Below, piece after piece: positions 40,220 through 50,715 of a DNA stretch of 64,000 nt. Position 1 is the first letter of the stretch, and each line of letters opens with the position of its first letter. The DNA is from Kalmanozyma brasiliensis GHG001 (lineage: Eukaryota > Basidiomycota > Ustilaginomycetes > Ustilaginales): positions 1,827,706 to 1,891,705 of the forward strand of contig NW_015961970.1 of assembly GCF_000497045.1 (NCBI RefSeq), in the 5' to 3' direction. The notes beneath the pieces were generated by a model, which made no database searches, had not been told where the DNA came from, and worked only from the letters and a program-made list of their open reading frames with translations. Both the position numbers and the translations under genes were made by a program.

Positions 40220-42886
40220 ATGTCGTACGCACGCCCACAGGACACGTACATGCACTCCAACGCATCGCAGTACGATGATCAATACCAACAGCCTTACCAG
40301 CAGCAGGGCTACGGCGGCCAGTCGGGCGCTGGCTACCGTGACTACCCTGACCACAACTCCGGCTACCAGCACTCCTACAAGGAGTCCTCCGAGGGCCTCT
40401 ACAACAGCCAGGCCGCTGGTGCTTACGGCGCTGGTGCTGGTGCCGGTGCTGGTGCCGGTGGTGCATACATGACAAGGCAAAATGCTGCTCAGAAAAACGC
40501 CGCTACCTACTCGTACGCCAAGCCCAAGCGCAAGATCTCCAAATGGATCTTGATCGGTGTCCCCCTCTTGATCCTACTCATCGCAGGTGGTGTTCTTGGT
40601 GGCATCTTTGGCTCTCGCGCATCCAAGAACAACAACAATTCGTCCGGTGGCAGCAGCGGTGGCAGCGGCGGTACCGGCAGCGGTTCCACGCCCAACGTTC
40701 AGGGCGCTGCCCTCACCGCCGCCCAGCAGGCCGCCAAGAACGGTGGCAACAACATGCTCTTCTACCAGGGCACCACTCCTTACGGCAACCCCTCCTTCGT
40801 CTCGGACAACGTCGACACTTCGGCTCCCGCTTACAACGGTGTCTCGCACAACCAGTCCTGCTCCGACTCGTTCTCCGGCGGCAGTCTCACCAACCTGCGT
40901 GACCACCCTCGTATCATGTCCACCCAGGCTCAGTGGGACTGTCTTCCGAACAAGATTGCCAACGATGCCTACCTCACCGTCTGGAACGCTACTATCTTCA
41001 ACAACGCCACCAATTGGGCCAACCAGCCTCTGGTCGCTTACGTTGCTGACGGTGGTTTCTCCGGTTCCGGTATCCTCGATGTCAGCCGAGACATTCAGCA
41101 GCGTGTCAAGGCGTGGGCTTATGCTTACAAGCTCTCCAACAACACCATGTTCAAGACCCGTCTCTACCGCGAGCTCAACAACGCGGCTGGCAACGGTCCC
41201 AACAACTTTGGCCAGAACGGAACTCGCTGGAACGCTGCCCACTTCCTCGATGTGGCCGAGATGACCTCGGCTTTCGCCATGGCCTACGACTGGCTCTACG
41301 ACGACTGGAACACCACCGAGAGGACCACGATTCGCAACGCCATTCTCCAATACGGTCTCTACCCCGGCCTCGACCAGTACGCCACCGGCAACGGATGGTG
41401 GAAGGAGACCGCCAACGGAGACGGCAACTGGAACTGCGTCTGCAACGGCGGTATGCTCACCGGTGCGCTCGCCATCCGTGGTGACGGCAGTGCTAACGAC
41501 ACCCAGACGGCCGACAGCATCATCAACTCGGCACTCACCAACATGAAGGCCAACTGCATGACCGGTGTCTACAATGACGGCACCTGGACCGAGACCCCCA
41601 ACTACTGGTACTTCGGCACCAACGCTCAGGGTCGCGCGCTTGCCGCCCTCATCTCGGCTACCGGTACCGACCAGGGTCTCATGGCCGAGAACGCCAACTG
41701 GGACAAGACTTCGTACTTCCACATGTACGTCTCGGGTCCCGGTGGTCTCTTTGCCTACGGTGACAACGGTCCCAACAAGTTCGCCACCACCTCGAACCAG
41801 CTCATGCTCTACTCGAAGCTTTCGGGCGATCCTATCCCCGCGCTTTACCAGCGTGACCGAGCCGACGCCTCGTTCGACCCGCTCAGCATGTTCTGGTACG
41901 AGCCTACTGCCAAGGGTGCCTACTGGAACGGCCTTCCTCTCGACCGCTACTTTGACGACGTCCGTGGCTCGTGGGCCAGCATGCGCAGCTCGTGGACCGA
42001 TCCCAGCGCTGTCTTTGTCGGTATCAAGGCTTCCAACCTCACGGGCCACCAGACGCACGGTGATTTGGATGCTGGTGACTTTGTCATCGATGCGCTAGGA
42101 ACCCGCTGGGCCGGCGAGTACGGTAACGGCAACTACCTCTCCGAGGGCTACTTCTCCAACGAGACCCAGGGCTCGGACCGATGGACTTACTACCGCAAGG
42201 CCACCGACGGTCAGAACACGCTCACCATCAACAACGAGAACCAGAATGTGCTTTGCCAGCCCACCAACTCGTTCGCCTCGACCAACGTTGCACAGACCGG
42301 CGACCTCACCTTCAAGCCCGCCACCACCGATGCTGCCCAGTTCATCACGGACATGAGCGGCTGCTACAACCAGGCTTCGGGCACCGTGCAGCGCGGTATC
42401 CGCATGCTCAACGGCCGACGACAGGTGCTCGTGCAGGACGAGATCGGCCAATCGAGCTCCATCACCGACGTCAAGTGGCGTGTTCAGACCAACGGCACCG
42501 TTTCGATCTCGTCGGACGGCAAGACCGCCACGCTGACTCAGAGTCAGCTCACGGACCCCAACGCTGCCATCAACTACAAGGTGGGTCTCGGTGGCACCAA
42601 GACGATGAAGGTGACCATCTTGAGCCCTTCCAACGCCGTCTTCACTTCGGATGGCCCTCCCGCTCAGCGCATCTTCGGCACCGCTACCGTGTCGCCACCC
42701 GGCGAGGACTCGGATCAGGTCAACGTTGGCGTCACGGCACTCCAGATCGACCTCGGCGGAACCCAGTCTGGTTCGCAGACTGTCCAGGTCTGGTGGCAGC
42801 CTCAGTGGGACTCGCTCTCGACGGCTGACACGACCACGCCCAAGTCGGTTCCTCTCAGCCAGTGGTCGCTCACCTCGCACAACTAG
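40220..42886 (+). CDS. Type II membrane heparinase II/III-like (polysaccharide lyase fold) protein
   Basis: 888 residues, one exon. A Tyr/Gln/Gly-rich cytosolic tail (residues 1-100) ends in KPKRKISK. One membrane helix (about 109-132) follows, then a Ser/Gly/Asn linker, so the bulk lies outside the cell or in the secretory lumen. An alginate-lyase-like alpha/alpha toroid covers roughly 230-560 (AEMTSAFAMAYDWLYDDW, WNCVCNGGM). The heparinase II/III-type beta domain carries H610-x2-H613 in GHQTHGDLDAGDFVIDALG. Enzymes of this fold cleave uronic-acid polysaccharides by elimination; the true substrate here is unknown and could be a plant or own-wall glycan. There are many N-x-S/T sites. Very strong C-ending codon bias suggests high expression and creates long meaningless antisense frames. 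Confidence 0.85.
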   Translation: MSYARPQDTYMHSNASQYDDQYQQPYQQQGYGGQSGAGYRDYPDHNSGYQHSYKESSEGLYNSQAAGAYGAGAGAGAGAGGAYMTRQNAAQKNAATYSYAKPKRKISKWILIGVPLLILLIAGGVLGGIFGSRASKNNNNSSGGSSGGSGGTGSGSTPNVQGAALTAAQQAAKNGGNNMLFYQGTTPYGNPSFVSDNVDTSAPAYNGVSHNQSCSDSFSGGSLTNLRDHPRIMSTQAQWDCLPNKIANDAYLTVWNATIFNNATNWANQPLVAYVADGGFSGSGILDVSRDIQQRVKAWAYAYKLSNNTMFKTRLYRELNNAAGNGPNNFGQNGTRWNAAHFLDVAEMTSAFAMAYDWLYDDWNTTERTTIRNAILQYGLYPGLDQYATGNGWWKETANGDGNWNCVCNGGMLTGALAIRGDGSANDTQTADSIINSALTNMKANCMTGVYNDGTWTETPNYWYFGTNAQGRALAALISATGTDQGLMAENANWDKTSYFHMYVSGPGGLFAYGDNGPNKFATTSNQLMLYSKLSGDPIPALYQRDRADASFDPLSMFWYEPTAKGAYWNGLPLDRYFDDVRGSWASMRSSWTDPSAVFVGIKASNLTGHQTHGDLDAGDFVIDALGTRWAGEYGNGNYLSEGYFSNETQGSDRWTYYRKATDGQNTLTINNENQNVLCQPTNSFASTNVAQTGDLTFKPATTDAAQFITDMSGCYNQASGTVQRGIRMLNGRRQVLVQDEIGQSSSITDVKWRVQTNGTVSISSDGKTATLTQSQLTDPNAAINYKVGLGGTKTMKVTILSPSNAVFTSDGPPAQRIFGTATVSPPGEDSDQVNVGVTALQIDLGGTQSGSQTVQVWWQPQWDSLSTADTTTPKSVPLSQWSLTSHN

Positions 42887-43416
42887 ACTGGCTTGCCGAA
42901 GACTTCCTTGCTCCTTTGTGCTTCCTTCTCCTCTTGCGTCCTTCCTTTTGGCCTTGGCTTACTAGATAGCAGGGCCTCGGCACGTCCCGTAAACTGAACA
43001 TTTCCTATGTATCTGTGATCCAGCTTTATTCTCCTTGTTGCAACACTGTCCTTTCGATCCATGGCTCGGCATTGCTCATGAAGGTTTGAAAAGTTCTAGC
43101 AGGATATCAGTGCACTGAATCGTCCTGTGAGGAGGGCGCAATTCGGTGTCGATATGGCCGTAGCCGAGCGAAGGGAACAATGAGCGGCATTGGAAAGTGG
43201 AAATCGAACCAGCTTTTCCAGCTTGTGAAAAGGGGCGCGGTGGACACCTTTCCGTTTCGGGTGGAGACCCGCTGTCAGACGGCGCTTTTTGCGCGCAGCT
43301 GTGCATGCAACACGCTGCTTACCCCGCTTTTGGGCATGGCCATAAAGTGCTTGCCTCATCTGCTCTTCTCGATTGACATCCACCATCCCTAGCATCATCA
43401 GGAAAGATCACCCACG
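42887..43416. other. Intergenic region
   Basis: About 530 bases: 3' flank of the heparinase-like gene and promoter of the monooxygenase. No further feature seen. Confidence 0.4.
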
Positions 43417-45180
43417 ATGCCCGACACACTCCCACCCTGCGAGCAGCCACAGCTCACCCCGGAATTTCACGATGTGATCATCGTCGGCGCCGGCATCTCT
43501 GGCATTGCCATGGCCTGCCAGCTGAAGCGCAAGTTGAACATCCACGACATCAAGATCCTCGAGCGCGGGCCCGATCCTTCGGGGACCTGGACCAACAACA
43601 CGTATCCCGGTTGCGCATGTGACGTGCCCGCGCCCGTCTACTCCTACTCCTTCGCCACCAAGGGCGACTGGTCGACGTTCTACCCGCAGCAGAAGGAGCT
43701 CAAGAAGTACTTTGGCACTGTGGCCAAGGAGCACGACCTGCACAAGAACTTTCATTTCCAGACCACAGTCAACGAGGCGAGGTACGATCGCGATACGGGG
43801 CTGTGGCACCTGTGGAGCACCGACTGGACCAAGGACGGTGAAGGTGAGAAGCACCACTTCGTATGCAAGTTCTTCGTTAGCGCAGTGGGCGGGTTGAGCC
43901 AGCCCAAGAAATGCGATATCGACGGAGCGGACACTTTCGCCGGACCGATCTTCCACACGGCCGCGTGGGATCACAGTGTCGATCTCGCCGGCAAAGACGT
44001 CGTGTTAGTCGGCAACGGATGCTCCGCCACCCAATGCGTGCCTTACCTCGCCGAACACTCCAAGACGCTCACCCAGTTTGTCCGCTCGAAACACTGGATC
44101 GCCCCGCATCCCCACCAACCCTTCGACAGCATCCCCGGCTTCAAGTGGCTCCTCCAACGCTCGGTCTTCGTTCGCAAGGCCCAGCGCCTCCTCATCTGGC
44201 TCATCCTCGAATCGCATTTCATCATGGTGCTCCAGAACCCGCTGGGCAGGCTGTTCCGCTGGAACTGGCGACGCAAGTGCGAGGCGCACATGAAGAAGAA
44301 CGCCCCACGGGAGTACTGGGATATGCTGCTGCCGAAGAAGGACGAGCTGATGGTCGGCTGCAAGCGTCGCATCATCGACGACGACTACCTGCCCACGTTG
44401 CGACAACCGCACGTCAAGGTGGAGAACACCAAGCTGGCGCGCATCGAGAAGGAGCACGTCGTGTTGGCGGATGGACGCAAGATCAAGGCGGACGTGATTG
44501 TGATGGCCAACGGCTTCGAGCCGACTGCAGCGGGGGCACCGATGAAGATCGTCGGTGTCAGCCGAACCTTGCACGAGCACTGGGCCAAGTACGGCGAAGG
44601 TGGAATGGTTGCCTACCGCAGCTCGCTCAACAGCGGCTTCCCCAACATGGGCCAGATCAACGCCGCCAACACCGGCACCGGCAATCAGAGTCTCATCTTT
44701 GCCTCCGAGTGCACCGTCAACTTTTTGCTCGAGCTAGCCAAGCCCGTACTTGCCTCCGCCCGCCCACCGCAGTTCGCCATCGAACACTACCCCTCCACGA
44801 CCCTCTCGGGGGACCAAAAACTCGACCTGCACAAGATCCCCACCTTCGAGGTCAAACTCAAAGCCGAACTCGACGAGCAGCACTGGATCGCCAAATGCAT
44901 GTCCAAACTCGTCTTCACCAGCGGGTGCAAATCTTGGTACATCGACGCCAAGAGTGGGCGCGTGACAAGCATGCAACCCGACTGGCAGATCAACTATATG
45001 CTAAGAGCAACCTTCCCCAAATGGGACGACTTTAGGTATACCGGCTTGAAGGGGGGCAGGAGGGTGCCCGAGGGCGTGCCGTGGTGGAAGAGATGGGGCG
45101 ATTGGGCCGGGTTGGGACACGTCAAGTATGTGGATCCGAAGGAGACGCCTAGTATCAACCGGGCTGCTATGGATGCCTAG
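43417..45180 (+). CDS. Flavin-containing Baeyer-Villiger-type monooxygenase
   Basis: 587 residues, one exon. The first Rossmann motif (VIIVGAGISGIAMA) binds FAD. The Baeyer-Villiger signature F-x-G-x3-H-x3-W is present as FAGPIFHTAAWD, and the second dinucleotide motif (VVLVGNGCSATQ) binds NADPH. CACDVPAPVYSYSF and the later IVMANGFEP are typical of this class. It should insert oxygen next to a carbonyl or hydroxylate using NADPH and O2; the natural substrate is unknown. No membrane anchor or targeting signal is obvious. Its neighbours are housekeeping genes, so there is no pathway context. Confidence 0.9.
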   Translation: MPDTLPPCEQPQLTPEFHDVIIVGAGISGIAMACQLKRKLNIHDIKILERGPDPSGTWTNNTYPGCACDVPAPVYSYSFATKGDWSTFYPQQKELKKYFGTVAKEHDLHKNFHFQTTVNEARYDRDTGLWHLWSTDWTKDGEGEKHHFVCKFFVSAVGGLSQPKKCDIDGADTFAGPIFHTAAWDHSVDLAGKDVVLVGNGCSATQCVPYLAEHSKTLTQFVRSKHWIAPHPHQPFDSIPGFKWLLQRSVFVRKAQRLLIWLILESHFIMVLQNPLGRLFRWNWRRKCEAHMKKNAPREYWDMLLPKKDELMVGCKRRIIDDDYLPTLRQPHVKVENTKLARIEKEHVVLADGRKIKADVIVMANGFEPTAAGAPMKIVGVSRTLHEHWAKYGEGGMVAYRSSLNSGFPNMGQINAANTGTGNQSLIFASECTVNFLLELAKPVLASARPPQFAIEHYPSTTLSGDQKLDLHKIPTFEVKLKAELDEQHWIAKCMSKLVFTSGCKSWYIDAKSGRVTSMQPDWQINYMLRATFPKWDDFRYTGLKGGRRVPEGVPWWKRWGDWAGLGHVKYVDPKETPSINRAAMDA

Positions 45181-45944
45181 AACAATGTTCGACGTCTGTA
45201 TAGATCTAACGGGAAATGCATGCTTCATTTTTGACCATCGAGCAGTGTCGACGTTGTGGCGTTGGTGAGTGGTGAGCGCCATGGTGTCGAGTGAAGATGA
45301 GCGAGGAGTGCAAGGATGTTAGAGCGCGATGAAGAGTGGACTTTTCACTCGCGCGAAATTTGCGCAAAGCTTGGCTCAGCCCCTCCCTCCTCCTTCCTCG
45401 TTGTTCCGGAAGGCTGGAAGTCGGGCAAAGCAAAATTCGTGTGTGTGACAAATTTGATGGTTTACGGGTGGAGCTGTCGACCTTCTCATCATCCTTACGT
45501 ATCGCTCACCAACCTCTTCACGGCGCAAAGCAACATCATAGCGCGGGACTTTCGGCTCAAGCAACCAGCGCAGACATTGGCTAAAGAGGTCGCATAGCAC
45601 GGAAGCGCTGAAACCCGGACAAAGCTAAACTCGGGAAACATCTGGACACATTCAGCAACTCAGCAGGATTCTTAGGAAGGATTGAAATTGCGAAAGGCAG
45701 CGTCTCGTCGACCTACCATTGCGGTCAGCTCAGTCCAAAAGCGTTCGAAAGCTCTTCAGCAGACGGCCGCTGCGTCAAACGCTCATTTGCAGCCTCAGGA
45801 ACGCCCTGATTCCACGCCAGTAACGCCTCCTAACCATTAACCAGCAGTGGAGGTCGCACGCAGCTCACCACACAAGCTTCCCCAATTTCACAGCGAGCAC
45901 CCCCGGCATCGACTCGGGATCCCAACCTCACATAGCACCACACA
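45181..45944. other. Intergenic region upstream of Tim17
   Basis: About 760 bases of 3' flank and promoter. No gene, repeat or RNA feature supported. Confidence 0.4.
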
Positions 45945-46445
45945 ATGGCGCACGCAGACCACACACGCGACCCATGCCCCTGGGTGATCCTAAATGACTT
46001 CGGCGGAGCCTTCGCGATGGGCGCAGTAGGTGGAACCATCTGGCACGGCATCAAGGGAGCGCGCAACAGCCCTCGAGGGGAACGACTTCCTGGCTCTCTC
46101 TCCGCGATCAAGGCGCGCGCCCCCGTCTTGGGCGGCAACTTCGGTGTCTGGGGCGGCATGTTTTCCTCGTTCGACTGCGCAGTGAAAGGAATTCGACAGA
46201 AGGAGGATCCGTGGAACGCCATCATTGCCGGCTTCATGACCGGCGGCGGTCTCGCCATTCGCAGTGGACCCAAAACCGCCATTGGCTCCGGCATCATGTG
46301 CGGCATCCTGCTAGGTGTGTTCGAGGGTGTAGGCGTACTGATGCAGAGATTCATGGCAGAGGGGAATAAGCAGGTTGCACCCATCATTCCGGATACCTTG
46401 CCAGGCGCCGCACCGGGAGGAGCGCCGGCGTTGCCTGCGCAATAG
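45945..46445 (+). CDS. TIM17: Mitochondrial inner-membrane translocase subunit Tim17
   Basis: 166 residues, one exon. The start [22 protein letters not shown] matches Tim17, including the acidic, short intermembrane-space N-terminus. Four membrane helices with Gly-rich faces follow ([15 protein letters not shown], then [13 protein letters not shown]). Tim17 forms and gates the lateral cavity of the TIM23 presequence translocase. The Pro/Ala-rich C-terminal tail ([12 protein letters not shown]...) is usual for fungal Tim17. Confidence 0.96.
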   Translation: MAHADHTRDPCPWVILNDFGGAFAMGAVGGTIWHGIKGARNSPRGERLPGSLSAIKARAPVLGGNFGVWGGMFSSFDCAVKGIRQKEDPWNAIIAGFMTGGGLAIRSGPKTAIGSGIMCGILLGVFEGVGVLMQRFMAEGNKQVAPIIPDTLPGAAPGGAPALPAQ

Positions 46446-46705
46446 ACGAGGAACAACACTAAAAGAGCTTGCTCGGCTCGCATATCACCACCACTTTTTG
46501 TCGGCGAGACGGGGTGCCCTCAGATGGACCACGTCTTTCTTTTCTTTCGCAATGCACACACGCTTTCAGGACACTTCTGACGGATGCTTGACGCTTGAGT
46601 CTCAGTGGTGCTTCGAACGACTGTCTCACACTCCCACTCAGGATCGCACACGCACTCGCACAAACATCGCATTTCCGTGCACACTCCTGTCTGTCATTGC
46701 ACGCT

Positions 46706-49351
46706 TCACCCCACGACGCCGTCCTCCTTCCCTTTGGTCCGTCGGAAGCACAAAAACTCCAACGCGGTCGCCTTCCTGCTCTGCACCAGAATGCCCTTCA
46801 CCCGCTCCAACTCCCTCGTCAATTCCTCCTGCTCCCGTTCCCCGGCACGCTTGTAGCGCAACGAAATGGTCTCGTACACCTCCTTGAGCGTCGTCTCCGC
46901 CTGGGGGCTTATATACGCACTGAGTGTTTGGTGGAGAAACTCAATCTCGAGGGTCGCTTGTAGCATTCCGCCCATTCCAAATTGCGAGATGTCACGAAAG
47001 CACGACAGAGTGGTGTTCGTCAGGCTGTCGACGAGAGCGGTAATGGTGCGCGTCACCAGGGGTGGCGCAGTGGCCCGGACATGTGCGTGAACTTGAACCA
47101 GCGCTAGAAGGGACTGGTAGACGAACGTGTGCAGTGTCGTGGGTCGTGGAATGGCCGACCAGTCCGAATGCACGATGCCGTGCGACAAGATCCCCTCGAT
47201 GAGCGAGGATTTGCGTCCGAGGTAGTCGCTGAATAGAATCCCGTCCAGTTGCATGGAGACTTCGGAGAGTGTCGACAGGTCTTCGGACATCGGGGTGGCG
47301 TATGCGTCGGAGAACTGCTTGACGAGGGAAGGGATGATGGTCCCCGAGAGATGGGCGAGGTTGGCCACGCTAAGTAGGACACGCGTGTCGAGGTCGCGTA
47401 CGTCCACCGCCTCGCCTGCCCCTGTTGGGAGGGTCGACAGCGCACTTCGTGGGTCAAGTGGTGCGTACTCTGCAAACGCCAGATGCACCAGCCCGTCGAG
47501 GAAGGCGTAGAGCGCATCGAGAAACGCGCCCTTGATGCGAGACGTGAACTCGGGTGCGACAGGTTGCTCGCTGCGCGTCTTGCGGGTCGCCTCCAGCGCT
47601 GAGACGGGTGTGGACGGTGATCGACCGCCGGCGAGGTGGAACGCTGACCGGGCATTGGATTTGTGAAATGCCGCAAGGTCGCGCAGATGCAAGGTGGTGG
47701 CCGGCTCGTCCGGATTCAACGTCCAGTCTTCGAGCATGTGGATGAGTTTCGCATCCGACTGCCAGAGAATGCAGAGCGCCTGCACAAAGCTGAACCGCGT
47801 GTTGGTGAGTAAGCTGCGGAGCGAGCTCGCAGAAACGATGCCGAGCGAGGCGAGGTCGTTGCAGGCTTCGACGAGGTGGGTGAGCGTCTCGCGGAGGTAG
47901 TGCGCGGCGGTGGGTGAGGATGTGCCCGATGGAACCCAGTCCGGGAGGGCGGTTGGGAGGGGTTGACGGATGAGGATGGTCATATCTGTCAGGGAGAAGA
48001 GATGCGAGATGAGGCTGATATATGCGTCGAGGGCTTCGGAGGCCCAGGCTTTGTTCTGAGCTGACATGCCGGTGGGGGTGGCGGAGGAGGAGGGGGCACC
48101 GACCCGGATTTTGGCTTTCGTGAATTTGCCTTCGGCGTGGTTCTTGGCGACTCTCCAGAAGCTCGGGAGGGAGGCTAGCATCGTCTCGGAGAGCGATTTG
48201 ACAAGATCGTAGATGGCCTTCCAGGTTTCGGCGCCCGTGCACTTGTCGAAAGAGGCGTCCAATCGACCCGTCAGCCGCATGCTTTTCTGCAAGTCCCTCG
48301 CATGATCGCGGTCTGCGGCACTGCTGGAAGGCCGCGATGCCGACTTCGCCGTCTCGATGCGCGCCACACCAGCATCGAACGTCTTACGCATGACACTCCG
48401 GAGATGCTGATGCTGCGCCTCGAGGAAGATCGACACCGGATCGTCGGTCGGATCGAGCTCGAGCAGGATCTCGATCGTCTTTTCCTGCTCGTCTACACTC
48501 CGCCGTGGCTCCCTCAGCTGAGCCGTCAGTTTGGACTGCATATCCTTCATGGTGGCTTCCACCGCATCCCACACCTTGGCAAAGACGCGCTTCTGTTGAA
48601 TGTCATTTCTCGCGCCCCCCGCCGATTCGGCCTTAGAGCCTACGGCCAACAGCTGACCCGGTCTGCTGTCGAGCAGATATTTGCCCTTCTTGTAGTCGCG
48701 CAGTGCCACGTCGTACCTGCCCAGCTCGACCGCTTCCGATAGCGACCCGGGCAAGTTGAAGAAGAACTTGGACCGTTCAAACACGCCCAGCGTCGACCGG
48801 AGCTTGATCGTCTTGAGATTGTTCTCGAGCACGGGCATGAAGACCTGGTCCGCCTTGGCCGATGCATTGGCGAGGATGCCATTGAGATTGGCCACACCGT
48901 AGTCAGCCTGTGGTCGAAGTGGTCCGGAATCAGTTTCGCGCATCTCGCGATATACGCCATCGGTGGTGGCCTTGACCGCGACGAAGCGGTCAAAGTTGTC
49001 CTCGACGAGCACTTTGAGCGCCTCGGAGCGTTGGCCGATGCTTGCTTTGAGGTGCTGGATGCCGCGATTTAGATCCGCGAAGGTTGCATCGGGATGAACT
49101 GTGGAGAGGAAGATCTTTGCGTCGAATGCTTTGGATGACATGGAGGTCTGCGTCTTGACCGTTTTGGGGAGCGCGCGGAAGGCTGCCATCGAGTTACGCA
49201 AGCCGAGCGGGTCGGGTTCGTCAGCGACGCCGGTGGATGCAGCATTGTCCTTGTCGCCGGCCTCGATCTCGGTGGTATGCCAGGTGGTGGGCTCGAGCGT
49301 GTCGAGGTTGTATGCTTTGAGCAGCTCGGCTTCGTCGATTTGGAGAGCCAT
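46706..49351 (-). CDS. SEC5: Exocyst subunit Sec5
   Basis: 881 residues, one exon, starting [21 protein letters not shown]. Sec5 landmarks: DPLGLRNSM near the start, [21 protein letters not shown] (coiled-coil entry), a vesicle-tethering CorEx helix bundle, [22 protein letters not shown] and YKKGKYLL, then long helical rods to the C-terminus. Sec5 is one of eight exocyst subunits that tether secretory vesicles at sites of polar growth. It is divergent from, and 376 bases away from, the PA28 gene. Confidence 0.93.
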   Translation of the reverse strand: MALQIDEAELLKAYNLDTLEPTTWHTTEIEAGDKDNAASTGVADEPDPLGLRNSMAAFRALPKTVKTQTSMSSKAFDAKIFLSTVHPDATFADLNRGIQHLKASIGQRSEALKVLVEDNFDRFVAVKATTDGVYREMRETDSGPLRPQADYGVANLNGILANASAKADQVFMPVLENNLKTIKLRSTLGVFERSKFFFNLPGSLSEAVELGRYDVALRDYKKGKYLLDSRPGQLLAVGSKAESAGGARNDIQQKRVFAKVWDAVEATMKDMQSKLTAQLREPRRSVDEQEKTIEILLELDPTDDPVSIFLEAQHQHLRSVMRKTFDAGVARIETAKSASRPSSSAADRDHARDLQKSMRLTGRLDASFDKCTGAETWKAIYDLVKSLSETMLASLPSFWRVAKNHAEGKFTKAKIRVGAPSSSATPTGMSAQNKAWASEALDAYISLISHLFSLTDMTILIRQPLPTALPDWVPSGTSSPTAAHYLRETLTHLVEACNDLASLGIVSASSLRSLLTNTRFSFVQALCILWQSDAKLIHMLEDWTLNPDEPATTLHLRDLAAFHKSNARSAFHLAGGRSPSTPVSALEATRKTRSEQPVAPEFTSRIKGAFLDALYAFLDGLVHLAFAEYAPLDPRSALSTLPTGAGEAVDVRDLDTRVLLSVANLAHLSGTIIPSLVKQFSDAYATPMSEDLSTLSEVSMQLDGILFSDYLGRKSSLIEGILSHGIVHSDWSAIPRPTTLHTFVYQSLLALVQVHAHVRATAPPLVTRTITALVDSLTNTTLSCFRDISQFGMGGMLQATLEIEFLHQTLSAYISPQAETTLKEVYETISLRYKRAGEREQEELTRELERVKGILVQSRKATALEFLCFRRTKGKEDGVVG

Positions 49352-49727
49352 TGTGGGGGTGACGTGAGTGTCAGCGCTCGGTGAAGAGCAGCACGAGGGA
49401 CGTCGGCTACGGTGATGTGCTCATTTGGAGCGCGGTGACCAGCACAAGTAAGCCATTGACTGGCGCCGAGCGCTCGAGTGGGTTTTGTGGGGACGTTACA
49501 GTTTCGAAAGTGGACCAGATGATGTTGAGAGGGAGAAAGCGTGGTCAGGGTCCCGGCGGTGTTGGTCGGTGCGCGCCGCTCAGCCCAAAAGTGTTACATC
49601 TGAAATTCAGGCAGCACGTCACACAAAGTGGAGCTGCACAGCGTGAGGATGAGCATCGACTCTTTCTTCTTAGGTCCTTCTTTCCGGCCCACCACCGTCC
49701 TACTCACACTTCGCCATCGCCGTCACG
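49352..49727. other. Divergent promoter between SEC5 and PA28-type gene
   Basis: 376 bases that must contain both promoters. No clear TATA box seen on either strand. Confidence 0.4.
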
Positions 49728-50522
49728 ATGTCAATAGCGGTCAAGCTGCAATTTGAAAAGTCCACCACGGACGCGCTCGAAGCGTGGCAGCAGAGCATTC
49801 GCGACAATGCTGTGAACATCATTCAAAAGACCCTTCCTGAAAAGATCCTCGCGCTCAACGCCAAGATCGCCGAGATCGACAGCGACAAGACCCATCTCTT
49901 CTCGAGGTCACACTACCTCGATCCTACCGCAATTGGTACCGATACGACCGTCCACCCTGCGTCGTCATCAGCGACGGAGGAAGGGACGAGCAGTAAGAAG
50001 CGCAAGTCGGCCGATGGGAATGCGGTCAACGGGGAGACAGCGTCACACGAGGAATCGGCGCACGTCTTTACCGGCGTCGTCTCCACACCAGCATACCTGA
50101 CAAAAGCCTTTGCCGAGCTTCGCGTCGAATGGGACGAGCTCATCGAGCTCACCGACGCGCTCAAGATGTACATCAATATGCAGATGCCTCAGATCGAAGA
50201 CGGTGACACCTTTGGCGTTTCGATCCAGGAAGAGGCGCTCAACGAGATAGTACGAACGCAGGATTCGGCCTACAATCTCCTCGCTACTCCCTTCACCTAT
50301 CACTCGGCGCGCGGAGATCTAGCAGCGAAGCTCGTGAGGTTTCCAGGAGTCAAGGACTACGAAGAGGCGCTCCGGGAGCATGATCGCAAGACTTTGTACA
50401 GGATGAGGATGCACTGGACCGACTTGAGGAACATGTACGCCGTCGTGTGGGACATTCTGCAGAAAAACATCAGCAAGATCAGCAAGCCCAAGAGCGGCAA
50501 CCAGATGGGCTCGTACGGTTAG
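49728..50522 (+). CDS. PA28/REG-gamma-type proteasome activator
   Basis: 264 residues, one exon. The N-terminal helix (AVKLQFEKSTTDALEAWQQSIRD) is followed by a short Ser/Lys-rich insert with KKRK (possible nuclear signal, about 88-91) and a C-terminal three-helix region. The ending (VKDYEEALREHDRKTLYRMR and then LRNMYAVVWDILQKNISKI) closely follows animal PA28-gamma, including the KPKSGNQ tail before the last residues. PA28 heptamers cap the 20S proteasome and open its gate without ATP or ubiquitin. Budding yeast lacks PA28, so its presence in a basidiomycete is of evolutionary interest. Nuclear location is inferred from the basic insert and the gamma-like sequence. Confidence 0.88.
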   Translation: MSIAVKLQFEKSTTDALEAWQQSIRDNAVNIIQKTLPEKILALNAKIAEIDSDKTHLFSRSHYLDPTAIGTDTTVHPASSSATEEGTSSKKRKSADGNAVNGETASHEESAHVFTGVVSTPAYLTKAFAELRVEWDELIELTDALKMYINMQMPQIEDGDTFGVSIQEEALNEIVRTQDSAYNLLATPFTYHSARGDLAAKLVRFPGVKDYEEALREHDRKTLYRMRMHWTDLRNMYAVVWDILQKNISKISKPKSGNQMGSYG

Positions 50523-50715
50523 TCAAGGGCGACAGAGGGTTCAGGTCGGAGCGCTTCATCTGCATTTGTACTTTTACTCATTTTATCATCGGCCAAATCG
50601 CATACCATCGTCTAAAGCTTCGAGTGCGGTTGAGGTTCCATGATCACTCCGTGCGTGTATACAGAGCGTTAAGATGATGTGAATGCTAATGTTGAAGTCG
50701 TAAGAATAGTGTGCT

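Noticed and set aside
40574..42880. Long antisense frames (494 and 261 codons) opposite the heparinase-like gene
   Set aside because: They mirror a gene with strong C-ending codon bias, which removes stops on the other strand; their sequences are Val/Gly/Glu-rich with no family features.
37276..45180. MFS transporter, lyase-like protein and monooxygenase as a metabolic cluster
   Set aside because: There is no biosynthetic core enzyme, intergenic gaps are large, and the flanking genes are housekeeping.
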